A stretch of DNA of 64,000 nt from assembly GCA_013335535.1 (NCBI GenBank), contig JAAXVL010000013.1:27782-91781 (forward strand). The letters run 5' to 3'. Positions 35,673 through 45,039 of this stretch are shown here, piece by piece. Every line of letters starts with the position of its first letter. Within the stretch, counting starts at the first letter, position 1. Source of the DNA: Azonexaceae bacterium (GTDB lineage Bacteria > Pseudomonadota > Gammaproteobacteria > Burkholderiales > Rhodocyclaceae). Under the pieces are notes generated by a model. That model was given only the letters and a program-made list of their open reading frames with translations, was not told where the DNA came from and did no database searches. The position numbers and the translations under genes are program-made.

Positions 35673-37559
35673 TTATTTTTCCTTCGACTCCAGAGCAGCC
35701 TGATTGACTTCCACCTTGTAGCGGCTGCGCAGAGCTGCCAGATAGAGCTGAACTTCCTCTTGGGCGGCCAGATTGCCCAGTTGCTTGAGCATCCCCTGCT
35801 TGCTCGCATCATCGAGCTTTTCGCCAGCCTGGATCTTGCTCAGCTTGAACAGCGCGTAACCTGTCCCCGGCAGTTCGACACCAGTGTAGGAAGGCAGTTT
35901 GCTGGTATCCATGCGGAAAACCGACTGTGCGGCCTGCGGCGGCAGCTGGCGGGCATCCATGCGCGAGACAGTCTTGGCGGCGCCCCAGGTCAGCTTGTCC
36001 TCACCCTTTTTCAAGGCTTCCAGGCGCGCTTCGCCATCCTTGCTGGCCAGAACCTGGGCTTCCTTGTTCTTGAGCAGCGTTTCAATGTTGGCCTTGACGC
36101 TGTCGAACGGCTGCAAGGCCTTCGCCTTGAAATCGACCAAACGGGCAGCAACCAGCGTATTGGTAGCGATTTCGACGGCTTCGGTGTTGCGGCGATTCTT
36201 GACGGAATCTTCCGAGAACAGTGCCGCCATGAGCTTTTCGTTACCAAGCACGCCATTGGCCGGATTGGCCTGGCGAGCGAGCCAGTCGGAGGATTTGACA
36301 GCCAGCTTGAATTTCTCGGCGACTGGCTTGAGGCTGTCCGACTGTTCGTAGACCATGTTGCTGAAGGTTTCGGCGGCTTCGGCAAACTTGCGGGAACTGG
36401 CGGCTTTCTTCAGCTCGGCTTCGATTTCGCTGCGAACGTCAGCCAGCGGCTTTTCCTTGGCAGCGTGGATGCCGGTCAGCTTGATGATGTGGAAGCCGAA
36501 ATCGGATTCGACGACGCCGGAAATTTCGCCTTCCTTGAGGTTCATGGTGGTGTCCTCGAAGGACTTGACCATGGCGCCGCGACCAAAGAAGCCGAGGTCG
36601 CCACCCTTGGAGGCGGAACCCGGATCGTCGGAATTCTTTTTGGCCAGTTCGGCAAAGGCAGCCGGATTCTTGCGGATTTCGGCGAGCAGTTCTTCGGCCT
36701 TGGCTTTAGCCTTGTCCTTGCCCAGTTTTTCCGAGGCGATCAGGATATGGCTGGCGCGACGCTCTTCCGGTGCCTGGAAGCGGTCCTTGTGGCCGTCGTA
36801 CCAGGCCTTGATTTCGGCCTCGGTGACCGCCAGCTGGCCGGCGATGGATTCCATCGACAGCACGACGTACTCGGCCTTGGCCTGCTCCGGCACTTCAAAC
36901 TGTTTGGCGTTCTCGTCGTAGAACTTTTTGGCAGCATCGTCGGCCAGCTTGACCTTGCCGAGGTAGCTATCGAGGTTCAGGCGGAATTCCATAACCTCAC
37001 GCTTTTCGGTCTGCAGGGCCAGCACACGGTCGGCGACGGAACGGGGAACGACACCGGACTGGCCGATGGCGCCGGCCAGCTGCTGCAGCGTCAGATCCTG
37101 GCGCAACTGTGCCTCGAAACCGGCCGGTGACATGCCCTGAGCGCGCAATGCGGCTTCGTAACGTTCGACCGAGAACTTGCCGTCGACCTTGAAGGCTTCG
37201 ATCGCGCCGATGGCCTGGCGGATGGCGTTGTCGCCGGCCAGCATGTGTTTCTTGCTGGCCTCGATAACAAGCAGACGCTGGTTGATCAGGTCGTCGAGAA
37301 TCGCCTTGCGGGCTTCGGGGTTTTCCAGCATTTTCGGATCGAACTGCGCACCCATCTGCGTGCGCAGGCGCTCCTGCTGTTCGCGCAGGGTCTGCTGGAA
37401 CTGTTGCTGGGTGATCTTGACGTCGCCAATCGTGGCCACATCGCTACCAGAGCCCGAGTTGCGCATGTAGGAATCAACGCCGAAGAAGGCAAACGGCAGC
37501 GTGATCAGCGCCAGAAATACCTGGACGATTCTTTTGTTGTTGCGGACTGCGTCGAACAT
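35673..37559 (-). CDS. ppiD: Periplasmic folding factor PpiD
   Basis: PpiD is an inner-membrane-anchored chaperone near the SecYEG exit. The 628-residue protein has one membrane anchor (IVQVFLALITLPFAFFGVDSY, residues 11-31), a SurA-like N-domain, a parvulin PpiC domain (about 265-360, ASHILIASEK... FFGRGAMVKSFED... SDFGFHIIKLTGI) and a helical C-terminal part. Its length and anchor match PpiD, not SurA. It stands alone, with terminators on its 3' side. Confidence 0.95.
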   Translation of the reverse strand: MFDAVRNNKRIVQVFLALITLPFAFFGVDSYMRNSGSGSDVATIGDVKITQQQFQQTLREQQERLRTQMGAQFDPKMLENPEARKAILDDLINQRLLVIEASKKHMLAGDNAIRQAIGAIEAFKVDGKFSVERYEAALRAQGMSPAGFEAQLRQDLTLQQLAGAIGQSGVVPRSVADRVLALQTEKREVMEFRLNLDSYLGKVKLADDAAKKFYDENAKQFEVPEQAKAEYVVLSMESIAGQLAVTEAEIKAWYDGHKDRFQAPEERRASHILIASEKLGKDKAKAKAEELLAEIRKNPAAFAELAKKNSDDPGSASKGGDLGFFGRGAMVKSFEDTTMNLKEGEISGVVESDFGFHIIKLTGIHAAKEKPLADVRSEIEAELKKAASSRKFAEAAETFSNMVYEQSDSLKPVAEKFKLAVKSSDWLARQANPANGVLGNEKLMAALFSEDSVKNRRNTEAVEIATNTLVAARLVDFKAKALQPFDSVKANIETLLKNKEAQVLASKDGEARLEALKKGEDKLTWGAAKTVSRMDARQLPPQAAQSVFRMDTSKLPSYTGVELPGTGYALFKLSKIQAGEKLDDASKQGMLKQLGNLAAQEEVQLYLAALRSRYKVEVNQAALESKEK

Positions 37560-37652
37560 GAGGAGAAAAATCCTTCGAATGCGTTCAAAAAGACAAACGG
37601 AGCTTGCCCAAAAGGCCGAATGATACCGTAATTTACGGGGCCTCCCGTTGAT

Positions 37653-39074
37653 TTAGGGGGTGGAAAAGATCGCTCCCAGGCGACGCACAGCGTCTTCGAT
37701 TGTCGGTGTGTGCGGGTTGCCGCAATTGAGGCGCAGACAATTGCGGTACATGCCACTGGGCGAGAACAGATCGCCCGGCACGTAAGCCAGGTTTTCGCCA
37801 ATTGCCCGCTGGTAGAGGTGGGTAGTGTCGATGTTTTCGGGCAACTCCACCCACAGGACGTAGCCGCCCTGCGGCTGGGTGATGCGCGTCGCTGCCGGAA
37901 AATGGCGACTGACGGCCAGGCGCATCGCCTCGACCTGCTGGTGGTAGGCACGGCGTAACGAACGAAGATGCCGCTCATAGGCGCCGGACTCCAGATATTC
38001 GGCCAGGACGTGTTGGGTAATCGGGTTGGTGCCACCGCTGGTAATGGTTTTCTGCAAGGCAATTGCGGAGTGGTAGCGGCCAGCCGCGACAAAACCGATG
38101 CGCAAGGCGGGCGACAGGCTTTTCGAGAACGATGAACAGAGCATGACGTTGCCCACCTTGTCGAATGCCTTGATCGGCCACGGGCGTTCGCTGCCGAGGT
38201 GGAGATCACCGTAGATGTCGTCTTCGATGACCGCGACGCCTCTTGCTGCGGTCAAGGCTGAAAACCGCCGCTTTCTGTCGTCCGGCATGACGCAGCCGAG
38301 CGGGTTGCTGCCATTCGAGACGATCAGACAGGCGGCGATGCCACCGTTGCGCGTCGCCATATCGAGCGCTTCGACCGACATCCCGGTGCGTGGATCGGTC
38401 GGGATTTCCAGCGCCTTGAGGCCGAGCGTTTCAAGCAGTTGCAGCATCAGATAATAGGCTGGCGATTCGACTGCCACGGTATCGCCCGGCTTGGTCACCG
38501 CCCGCAAACACAGGCTGAGTGCTTCGGTGCACGAATTGGTGATGACGAATTCCTCGGCCGGCAGCGGTCCGCCCCAGGCCAGCGAGCGGCGAACCAGCTG
38601 GCGGACCAGGGCCGGCTCGTCGGTATGGATGTGACTGCCGCCTTCGAGCAACCTGGGGTGGCGCCGCGCAACACCGGCGTACAAGCGCTGCAGGGCGGCG
38701 ACCGGCAACAATTCAGGCGCCGGCAAGGCGGCGGCGAGTGGCGCGATGCCGGTTCTCGCTCCGGCGCGCAAGATGCTGACCAGCCGTTGTGAAATATCGA
38801 CCGGGATGGGCTCGTCAGGCGTTGAACGCACCACCGGCTCGGCGCGTCCTGCCCTGGCGCGCTGGACGAAAAAACCGGACTGCGGACGCGCTTCAACCAG
38901 GCCGCGATCCTCCAGCAGGCGAAGCGCCTGAACTACGGTCGATACGGAAAGCCGGCGCTGGCTGGACAGGCGGCGCACCGATGGCAGACGGTCGCCATGA
39001 TTCAGCACGCCGCTGGCGATCATGCCAGTCAATTCAGCCGCCAGTTGCTCATAACGCAGCAGTTCATCAGCCAT
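37653..39074 (-). CDS. MocR-type transcriptional regulator (GntR + aminotransferase fold)
   Basis: This 473-residue regulator joins an N-terminal GntR winged helix (YEQLAAELTGMIASGVLNHGDRLPSVRRLS, about 8-75) to a fold-type I aminotransferase domain with a PLP-binding Lys in CSSFSKSLSPALRIGF. MocR regulators (PdxR, GabR) sense PLP or amino compounds; the target here is unknown. It is divergent from the DUF2917 gene, and the shared spacer has ACTGTA/TACAGT repeats that may be its operator. Confidence 0.93.
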   Translation of the reverse strand: MADELLRYEQLAAELTGMIASGVLNHGDRLPSVRRLSSQRRLSVSTVVQALRLLEDRGLVEARPQSGFFVQRARAGRAEPVVRSTPDEPIPVDISQRLVSILRAGARTGIAPLAAALPAPELLPVAALQRLYAGVARRHPRLLEGGSHIHTDEPALVRQLVRRSLAWGGPLPAEEFVITNSCTEALSLCLRAVTKPGDTVAVESPAYYLMLQLLETLGLKALEIPTDPRTGMSVEALDMATRNGGIAACLIVSNGSNPLGCVMPDDRKRRFSALTAARGVAVIEDDIYGDLHLGSERPWPIKAFDKVGNVMLCSSFSKSLSPALRIGFVAAGRYHSAIALQKTITSGGTNPITQHVLAEYLESGAYERHLRSLRRAYHQQVEAMRLAVSRHFPAATRITQPQGGYVLWVELPENIDTTHLYQRAIGENLAYVPGDLFSPSGMYRNCLRLNCGNPHTPTIEDAVRRLGAIFSTP

Positions 39075-39083
39075 GGGGCACCC

Positions 39084-39168
39084 ATACAGTTAGCGTTGGC
39101 GACAACCAGTACAGTTCGAATTTATACAAACTGTATTGGTCACAATTTGAATTTATTGCGACTGTACC
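39084..39168. promoter_or_regulatory. ACTGTA/TACAGT repeats between the MocR gene and the DUF2917 gene
   Basis: Words TACAGTT (39110-39116) and AACTGTA (39129-39135) form an inverted repeat with 12 bases between; a further ATACAGT lies at 39084-39090 and a further ACTGTA at 39161-39166, 31 bases from the one at 39130. Orientation (CAG inside, CTG outside) differs from a LexA box. Autoregulation by the MocR protein is the likely use. Confidence 0.55.
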
Positions 39169-39218
39169 ACCCGCTGTCGGGAACCTAAAATTTCTCCACA
39201 AAAACAGCGGAGAACGCC

Positions 39219-39521
39219 ATGAACAGCCATCGGGTTTCGGAGGAAATATGCCTGCAACAAGACCGCCCCATCCGCCTGACTGACGCCGCCGGCACCCGCG
39301 TACGCTGCCTGCGCGGCACGATCTGGATTACCGTCGCCAATGAACCGGACGACGTATTTCTCGAGAGCGGTCAAAGCTACCTGATTTCCCGCGACGGCCT
39401 GAGCCTGGTCGAAAGGATAGGCACGAGCAGCATTCAACTGGAGAGACTGCGGGCGGGCGGCAAACTGAGTGGATGGCTCGATGGCCTGATCCGGCGCATG
39501 AAACGCTGGCCGGATCGGTGA
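39219..39521 (+). CDS. DUF2917 family protein
   Basis: This 100-residue protein has RPIRLTDAAGTRVRCLRGTIWITVANEPDDVFLESGQSYLI, the core of DUF2917: a small beta-rich, cupin-like fold found mainly in betaproteobacteria. There is no signal peptide or membrane helix. GGAG-like sequence precedes the ATG. It is divergent from the MocR regulator and may be its target; this is position-based only. Confidence 0.88.
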   Translation: MNSHRVSEEICLQQDRPIRLTDAAGTRVRCLRGTIWITVANEPDDVFLESGQSYLISRDGLSLVERIGTSSIQLERLRAGGKLSGWLDGLIRRMKRWPDR

Positions 39522-39527
39522 CGGAAC

Positions 39528-39740
39528 TCAGTCGAACAGGTCCGGCTCCATCGGCAACAGATTTTCCCGCTTGACGGTCAGGCGAACGGGAACGCCCTGT
39601 TTGCCAATGGCCTCGACGACCATGCGCCCGGCTGAAGCTTCGGCCACGACGCGAACATTGCGCGTCGACAGGCGGGTGCGGCCACGGTAGGTCGCCAGCG
39701 TTCCGGCGGGGGGGAACCAGGCAGGTTTGGGGCGCGACAT
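39528..39740 (-). CDS. Small protein of unknown function, possibly SOS-controlled
   Basis: From the ATG at 39740, which has AAAGG 6 bases upstream, the product has 70 residues: a basic N-terminal half (RPKPAWFPPAGTLATYRGRTRL) and a C-terminal half reading VVEAIGKQGVPVRLTVKRENL, ending with an acidic PDLFD. I do not recognise the family; the beta-rich pattern suggests a small KOW- or SH3-like fold. It is divergent from a second small ORF, and the 155-bp spacer has two LexA-like boxes. Confidence 0.7.
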   Translation of the reverse strand: MSRPKPAWFPPAGTLATYRGRTRLSTRNVRVVAEASAGRMVVEAIGKQGVPVRLTVKRENLLPMEPDLFD

Positions 39741-39802
39741 CGTGGGCCTTTCATCCTCGACGAGTGGCCAGAGCCTACCGCGGAAAAAAGATTTTCCGAA
39801 TA

Positions 39803-39818
39803 CTGTACATCCATACAG
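39803..39818. promoter_or_regulatory. LexA-like box 1 between divergent small ORFs
   Basis: CTGTACATCCATACAG fits CTG-N10-CAG with the flanking T-A of the LexA consensus on its left side. It stands 62 bases before the minus ORF start and 78 bases before the plus ORF start. Confidence 0.7.
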
Positions 39819-39851
39819 CTTTCGGCTATTCTGCACTCGAACGCCAAAACA

Positions 39852-39867
39852 CTGTTCATTCATACAG
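39852..39867. promoter_or_regulatory. LexA-like box 2 between divergent small ORFs
   Basis: CTGTTCATTCATACAG again fits CTG-N10-CAG. It begins 49 bases after box 1, nearly five helical turns, so two LexA dimers would sit on nearly the same face of the DNA. It ends 28 bases before the ATG at 39896. Confidence 0.65.
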
Positions 39868-39895
39868 TCACCGATAATCCGAAGGAGTCGCCCTC

Positions 39896-40060
39896 ATGAA
39901 ACGTCTTCAACAATGGTTCGATCTGATTGCCGGCATTTCCCACGACGAACATGCACGCCTGGAACAGGCCAGAGCCATCTTCGGCGCCACTGGCCCGGAC
40001 GTCGAGCGGCTGCAGATGCCAGCCTGCTGGCGGCGCAGTTCCCGCGTCGTCATCCACTGA
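39896..40060 (+). CDS. 54-residue small ORF behind LexA-like boxes
   Basis: This ORF is too short for the track. GAAGGAG lies 8 bases before the ATG. The product begins MKRLQQWFDLIAGISHDEHARL and continues helical (EQARAIFGATGPDVERL), with a basic tail (CWRRSSRVVIH) and one Cys. No family is recognised. The ribosome site, the two LexA-like boxes upstream and the repeat directly downstream make it a plausible real SOS-induced small protein; conservation has not been tested. Confidence 0.6.
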   Translation: MKRLQQWFDLIAGISHDEHARLEQARAIFGATGPDVERLQMPACWRRSSRVVIH

Positions 40061-40075
40061 CAGCTGAGACGTCCG

Positions 40076-40119
40076 CATTTCATTTTTGGGCAAAATTTCC
40101 GGTTGACCGTGGCAATTGG
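40076..40119 (+). repeat. Dispersed 40-bp repeat, copy 5 (intergenic)
   Basis: Left arm CATTTCATTTTTGGGCAAAA and right arm TTTCCGGTTGACCGTGGCAA, one of the best copies. It follows the 54-residue ORF by 15 bases and forms an inverted pair with copy 6. Confidence 0.85.
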
Positions 40120-40153
40120 CCGCGAGCAAGCCATGCTGACTGAAAACCGTCTA

Positions 40154-40175
40154 TTCCACGGTCAACCGGTTTTGC
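40154..40175 (-). repeat. Dispersed repeat, copy 6 (right arm only)
   Basis: TTCCACGGTCAACCGG plus TTTTGC: the 14-base right arm is perfect, but the left arm is lost or replaced (GAAAAATGGCCAGAAATAAAA further on is a faint match). It is inverted relative to copy 5, 43 bases away. Confidence 0.65.
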
Positions 40176-40205
40176 TAGGTGAAACGAAAAATGGCCAGAA
40201 ATAAA

Positions 40206-40229
40206 AACGGAACTCCGCAGAGTTCCGTT
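40206..40229 (-). terminator. Terminator of the exported rhodanese gene
   Basis: AACGGAACTC (40206-40215) pairs perfectly with GAGTTCCGTT (40220-40229) with a 4-base loop. On the minus strand the stem is followed by TTTTTAT, so it ends the gene at 40264-40830. Confidence 0.8.
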
Positions 40230-40263
40230 CGAGATGTCGCTTAAAAGCCGGGCTTGATGACGC

Positions 40264-40830
40264 TCAGAACTCGTCCTTGACGATGGGGAAGCCCAGCGCA
40301 TCCCAGTCGAGCATGCCGCCCCGATAGTAATAAATCTTGTCGACCGGAAAACCGTCGCGGACCATGGCATTGATGGCTGTCGGGCTTTGCGGGCAAACCG
40401 GACCATTGCAGAAGGCATAGACTTTCTTGGCCTTGCTGCAATCCCATTTGCCAGCCGTCTTGGTGCAGCCCAACTCATCCATGCGTCCAGACACCAGCGT
40501 GTAGGGAATGTGGTACGAGTTCGGGATGGTGCCCTTGATGCGGTCATCCGGCTCGCGCATGTCGACGATCATGGCGTCCTTGTCGTTCATCGCGTGCAGC
40601 ATTTCGATTTCCGTTACAGGATGCACGCCGGCCACAGGAATCAGCGGCTGCAGCCAGCCCTTGTTCTTGGCGCAAGGCGTCATTGTGCGGGTAATCACGA
40701 ACGGACCGTTCTTGGTCAGCACGACGAACTGCTTGTCCTCACCGATTATGCGCAGCAATTCCTTCTCCTGCGCCATGGCCCCCATCGACACGGCAAGAAT
40801 CGCCGCACCCAGCAACGCGTTCTTAATCAT
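40264..40830 (-). CDS. Exported rhodanese-domain protein
   Basis: This 188-residue protein has a signal peptide (MIKNALLGAAILAVSMGAMA, cut before QEK) and a rhodanese domain with VDMREPDDRIKGTIPNSYHIP and the active-site-like loop AFCNGPVCPQSPTAI; the Cys in AFCNG is at the catalytic position. Four Cys residues in all suggest disulfides or heme/redox contacts in the periplasm. The sulfur donor and acceptor are unknown. It is on the same strand as purL but separated from it by a terminator. Confidence 0.85.
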   Translation of the reverse strand: MIKNALLGAAILAVSMGAMAQEKELLRIIGEDKQFVVLTKNGPFVITRTMTPCAKNKGWLQPLIPVAGVHPVTEIEMLHAMNDKDAMIVDMREPDDRIKGTIPNSYHIPYTLVSGRMDELGCTKTAGKWDCSKAKKVYAFCNGPVCPQSPTAINAMVRDGFPVDKIYYYRGGMLDWDALGFPIVKDEF

Positions 40831-40911
40831 CTATTCGCTCCTCCATTGGTTTTGATCTGACAACCACCAAACATAAGTGATTGCGTATATTGTAATTTAC
40901 CAATGCGGTTG

Positions 40912-40943
40912 GCGCAAAAAGAAAAGGCGACCCGAAGGTCGCC
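40912..40943 (-). terminator. purL terminator
   Basis: GGCGACC (40926-40932) pairs with GGTCGCC (40937-40943). On the minus strand the stem is followed by TTTTCTTTTT. It lies 22 bases after the purL stop. Confidence 0.85.
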
Positions 40944-40964
40944 TCCAATGGCGGTCGGATCGAC

Positions 40965-43900
40965 TTATCCGACCCAGCGCCGCGCGTTGCGGAACATGCG
41001 CATCCATGGGCTGTCCTCACCCCAGTTTTCGGGATGCCAAGACATCTGCACGGTACGGAAAACACGTTCCGGATGCGGCATCATGATCGTGAAGCGGCCA
41101 TCGGCCGTCGTCACGGACGTCAGGCCGCCCGGTGAACCGTTCGGGTTGTACGGATAGACCTCGGTCGGCTCGCCCTTGTTGTCGACGTAGCGCACGGCCG
41201 AAAGTGCCTTGGCCTGGTCGTCGGCGTTATCGAAGACCGCCCGGCCCTCGCCGTGCGAAACAACGATCGGCACTTGCGAGCCTTCCATGCCGGCGAAGAA
41301 GATCGACGGCGATTCGAGGATTTCGGTCATCACGAAGCGCGCCTCGAATTGCTCGACCTTGTTGCGACGGAAAGCCGGCCAGTTTTCGGCGCCCGGAATG
41401 ATGGACTTGAGCGCGCTCATCATCTGGCATCCGTTGCAGACGCCTAGTGCGAAGGTGTCCTTGCGGTTGAAGAAGGCGGCGAACTCGTCGCGGCAACCAT
41501 CGTGCATGAGGATGGTTCGCGCCCAGCCAAGGCCGGCACCGAGTACGTCGCCGTACGAGAAGCCGCCGCAGGCAACGAGGCCCTTGAAGTCCTTAAGGCT
41601 GACGCGGCCGGCCAAAATGTCGCTCATATGCACGTCGACCGAGGCGAAACCGGCGCGATCAAAGGCAGCGGCCATTTCGTAATGGCTGTTGACGCCCTGC
41701 TCGCGCAGGATGGCGACGCGCGGCTTGCTGCCGAGTTCGCGATAAACCAGGGTGAAATCGTCCTGCGGATCGAAGGTCAGTTTCGGCGCCAGGCCGGGAT
41801 CGGTGACGTCGAGGATGCGGTCGAATTCCTGCTGGGCGCAGCTCGGGTTATCGCGCATCGCCTGCATCTGGTAGCTGGTCTCCGACCAGGCGCGCTGGAG
41901 GTCGACGCGCTTCTCACGCAGCACACGCTTGGCGTTGCGGGTGACGCGGATTTCGTCCCATTCGTTCATCGTGCCGACGAAATGGTAGGGCACACGCAGG
42001 GCGCGCAGAATCGGCGTGACCTTTTCGCGATCGGCGCGACGAATCTGGATCAGCGCACCGAGTTCCTCGTTGAACAGCGCGCGGACGATATGCTCGAAAT
42101 CGCGGCCGGCCAGCAGGTCCGGGCGTTTCTCGGCACCATCGACATCGAGCGCCTGCGCATCGAAGCACAGGCCGTCGAGATCGAGCGAAACACCACGACG
42201 GCTGGCAAACGCCATTTCGCAGGCCGCCACGAACAGACCGCCGTCGGAACGGTCGTGGTACGCGAGCAGCAGGCCGTCTCGATTGAGTTTCTGCACGGCG
42301 TCGAACAGGCCTTTGAGCTTGGCCGGATCGTCAACATCCGGTGCATCGCTGCCGGTAGCGTTGTACACCTGCGCCAGGCAGGAGCCGCCGAGGCGGTTCT
42401 GGCCAAGATCAAGCAGCAGCAGTTCGGTTTCGCCCTGATCGACGGCCAGTTGCGGCGTTTTGGTCTTGCGCACATCGTCGACCGCAGCGAAAGAGGTGAC
42501 GACCAGCGACAGCGGCGAGACGACCTGCTTCTTGACGCCCTGCTCTTCCCAGGCGGTGCGCATCGACAGCGAATCCTTGCCGACCGGGATCGACACGCCA
42601 ATCGCCTTGCACAGATCGGAAACGGCTTCGACGGTGTCGAACAGGCGGGCATCTTCACCGGCGACGCCGCACGGCGCCATCCAGTTAGCCGACAGCTTGA
42701 CCTTGCCGAGTTCGCCGACATCGGCCGCAGCTAGGTTGGTCAGCGCTTCGCCGATGGCCATGCGGCCGGAAGCCGGCGCGTCGAACACGGCCAGCGGCGT
42801 GCGCTCGCCCATCGCGAAGGCTTCACCGAGATAACCCTGGTAACCCATCGTGGTGACTGCCACGTCAGCCACCGGCACCTGCCACGGGCCGACCATCTGG
42901 TCGCGGGCAGTCATGCCGCCAACGGAACGGTCGCCGATCGAGATCAGAAAAGTCTTGTCGGCGATGGTCGGCAGACGCATCAGGCGATAGGCGGCATCCT
43001 TGAGTTCGATGGCCGTGGCGTCGAAGGAAACGAAAGTCTCCGGCTCATGCTTGACGTCGCGCGTCATGCGCGGCGGCTTGCCGAGCAGCGCTTCCATTTC
43101 CATGTCGACGGGATTGACGCCGAAATGGGCGTCGGTGACGGTCAGGTGGCCGTCGCCGGTCGCTTCGCCAACCACGGCAAACGGGCAGCGCTCGCGCTCG
43201 CACATCGCCTGGAATTCGGCGATGCGGTTCGGCGGAATGGCCAGCACGTAGCGTTCTTGCGATTCGTTGGACCAGATTTCGGCCGGCGACATGCCCGGCT
43301 CTTCGGTCGGCACCTTGCGCAGATCGAAAATCGCACCGACGCCGCCCGAGTGGGCCAGTTCCGGCAGGGCGTTGGAAACGCCGCCGGCACCGACGTCGTG
43401 CACCGACAGGATGGGATTGTTCTTGCCCATCTGCCAGCAGCGGTCGATGACTTCCTGCGCGCGGCGCTGGATTTCCGGATTGCCGCGCTGGACGGAGGCA
43501 AAGTCGAGGTCTTCAGCATTCGAACCGGCCGTCATCGACGAGGCAGCACCACCGCCCAGGCCGATCAACATGCCGGGGCCACCGAGCTGGATGAATTTCG
43601 TGCCGACCGGGAAGGTTTCTTCCTTGAACGACTGCTCGGCCTGGATGGAGCCCAGACCGCCGGCGATCATGATCGGCTTGTGGTAGCCGCGCACGGTGCC
43701 GGCCACGTCCTGCTCGTAGGTGCGGAAATAGCCGGTCAGGTTCGGACGGCCAAATTCGTTGTTGAAGGCAGCGGCGCCAATCGGGCCTTCGAGCATGATG
43801 TCGAGGGCGGAGGCGATGCGCGACGGACGGCCATAAGCCTTTTCCCAAGGTTGAATAGCATCGGGCAGATTCAGGTTGGAGACCGAGAAACCGCAGAGGC

Positions 43901-44894
43901 CGGCCTTGGGCTTGGAGCCCTTGCCAGTGGCGCCTTCGTCGCGAATTTCCCCGCCGGAGCCGGTGGAAGCGCCAGGGAACGGCGAGATGGCCGTCGGGTG
44001 GTTGTGCGTCTCGACCTTGGTCAGGATGTGGGTCAGTTCTTCCTTGTAGGAATAGCCGCGGTCGGCATCCGGATAAAAACGCTGGATAGTCGCGCCTTCG
44101 ATGATCGAGGCGTTGTCGGCATAGGCCATGACGGTGCCTTGTGGCGCGGCGGCATGGGTTTCGCGGATCATGCCGAACAGCGTCTTGTCCTTGGCCTGGC
44201 CGTCGATGACCCACGAGGCGTTGAAAATCTTGTGGCGGCAGTGTTCGGAGTTGGCCTGGGCGAACATCATGAGTTCGACGTCGGTCGGGTTGCGGCCGGC
44301 TTTGGTGAAGACGTCGAGCAGGTAATCGATTTCGTCGTCGGACAGTGCCAGGCCGAGCGAGCCGTTGGCGTCGACCAGCGCAGCCTTGCCACCAGCCAGC
44401 ACATCGACGGTATTGAGCGGCTTCGGCTCGAAATGACGGAACAACTCGCCAGCTTCGGCAAAACAGGGCAGCACCGATTCGGTCATGCGGTCGTGCAGCA
44501 GGCCGGCGACGATCTTCTTTTCATCGACGCTCAGCGTGCGGTTGTTGCGCACGACGACGTGGAAGGCGATGACGCGTTCGATGCGCTCGATGGCGTCGAG
44601 GTCGCAGTTCCAGGCGATGTCGGTGGCCTTGGAGGACCACGGCGAAATGGTGCCAATGCGCGGCGCGACGAGGAACAGTTCGCCGGCATCACTGCCAGCC
44701 GCCTTTTCTTCCAGCAGCGTCGCCAGCTTGGCGCGCTCGTCGGCATTCAGGGTGCGCTTTTGCGCCACGACATGCCAGTAATCGGCCACCACAGCTTCAA
44801 TATCGGCGACGGCTGCCGTCAAGCGGTTGGTCAAGCGTTGCAGACGGAAGGCGGAAAAGGCGGCGTCGCCCTTGAGGCAAAGAATGTCGGCCAT
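40965..44894 (-). CDS. purL: Phosphoribosylformylglycinamidine synthase
   Basis: PurL turns FGAR, ATP and glutamine into FGAM in purine synthesis. From ATG 44894 ([21 protein letters not shown]) it has 1309 residues, the large single-chain form of proteobacteria. It has the N-terminal FGAR/ATP domains ([33 protein letters not shown]) and the C-terminal glutaminase with nucleophile Cys in [13 protein letters not shown] and PHPERVF. The track's longer start includes a 32-residue non-family extension. No Shine-Dalgarno sequence is seen upstream. Confidence 0.97.
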   Translation of the reverse strand: MADILCLKGDAAFSAFRLQRLTNRLTAAVADIEAVVADYWHVVAQKRTLNADERAKLATLLEEKAAGSDAGELFLVAPRIGTISPWSSKATDIAWNCDLDAIERIERVIAFHVVVRNNRTLSVDEKKIVAGLLHDRMTESVLPCFAEAGELFRHFEPKPLNTVDVLAGGKAALVDANGSLGLALSDDEIDYLLDVFTKAGRNPTDVELMMFAQANSEHCRHKIFNASWVIDGQAKDKTLFGMIRETHAAAPQGTVMAYADNASIIEGATIQRFYPDADRGYSYKEELTHILTKVETHNHPTAISPFPGASTGSGGEIRDEGATGKGSKPKAGLCGFSVSNLNLPDAIQPWEKAYGRPSRIASALDIMLEGPIGAAAFNNEFGRPNLTGYFRTYEQDVAGTVRGYHKPIMIAGGLGSIQAEQSFKEETFPVGTKFIQLGGPGMLIGLGGGAASSMTAGSNAEDLDFASVQRGNPEIQRRAQEVIDRCWQMGKNNPILSVHDVGAGGVSNALPELAHSGGVGAIFDLRKVPTEEPGMSPAEIWSNESQERYVLAIPPNRIAEFQAMCERERCPFAVVGEATGDGHLTVTDAHFGVNPVDMEMEALLGKPPRMTRDVKHEPETFVSFDATAIELKDAAYRLMRLPTIADKTFLISIGDRSVGGMTARDQMVGPWQVPVADVAVTTMGYQGYLGEAFAMGERTPLAVFDAPASGRMAIGEALTNLAAADVGELGKVKLSANWMAPCGVAGEDARLFDTVEAVSDLCKAIGVSIPVGKDSLSMRTAWEEQGVKKQVVSPLSLVVTSFAAVDDVRKTKTPQLAVDQGETELLLLDLGQNRLGGSCLAQVYNATGSDAPDVDDPAKLKGLFDAVQKLNRDGLLLAYHDRSDGGLFVAACEMAFASRRGVSLDLDGLCFDAQALDVDGAEKRPDLLAGRDFEHIVRALFNEELGALIQIRRADREKVTPILRALRVPYHFVGTMNEWDEIRVTRNAKRVLREKRVDLQRAWSETSYQMQAMRDNPSCAQQEFDRILDVTDPGLAPKLTFDPQDDFTLVYRELGSKPRVAILREQGVNSHYEMAAAFDRAGFASVDVHMSDILAGRVSLKDFKGLVACGGFSYGDVLGAGLGWARTILMHDGCRDEFAAFFNRKDTFALGVCNGCQMMSALKSIIPGAENWPAFRRNKVEQFEARFVMTEILESPSIFFAGMEGSQVPIVVSHGEGRAVFDNADDQAKALSAVRYVDNKGEPTEVYPYNPNGSPGGLTSVTTADGRFTIMMPHPERVFRTVQMSWHPENWGEDSPWMRMFRNARRWVG

Positions 44895-44988
44895 GGGGAG
44901 TGTGGTCTGGTTAGGCGGAGAGGCCGGCATTATACCCGAGGTGGCGGTGGGTGCCGGGTCGGTATGGCTCCCAGCTACGGTTGCGGCC

Positions 44989-45031
44989 AACTTTAATTTT
45001 GGGTCTTTTTTCCGGTTGACCGTGGCAACGG
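44989..45031 (+). repeat. Dispersed 40-bp repeat, copy 7 (intergenic)
   Basis: Left arm AACTTTAATTTTGGGTCTTT, right arm TTTCCGGTTGACCGTGGCAA. It lies in the 145-bp gap between the histidine kinase stop and the purL start, close behind the kinase gene. Confidence 0.85.
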
Positions 45032-45039
45032 CCGGGGAC

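Noticed and set aside
39110-39135. LexA box between the MocR gene and the DUF2917 gene
   Set aside because: The half-sites are reversed (TACAGTT then AACTGTA), so CTG-N10-CAG is not met; a MocR operator is more likely.
39570-39600. Another repeat copy in the 70-residue ORF (TTTTCCCGCTTGACGGTCAGG)
   Set aside because: Only a loose match to the right arm, with changes in the core, and no left arm.
41502-42734. A 410-codon + strand ORF opposite purL
   Set aside because: Antisense shadow without motifs or a ribosome site.
43047-44996. A 649-codon + strand ORF opposite purL
   Set aside because: It mirrors the codon pattern of purL, has no family motif, and purL itself is complete and conserved on the other strand.
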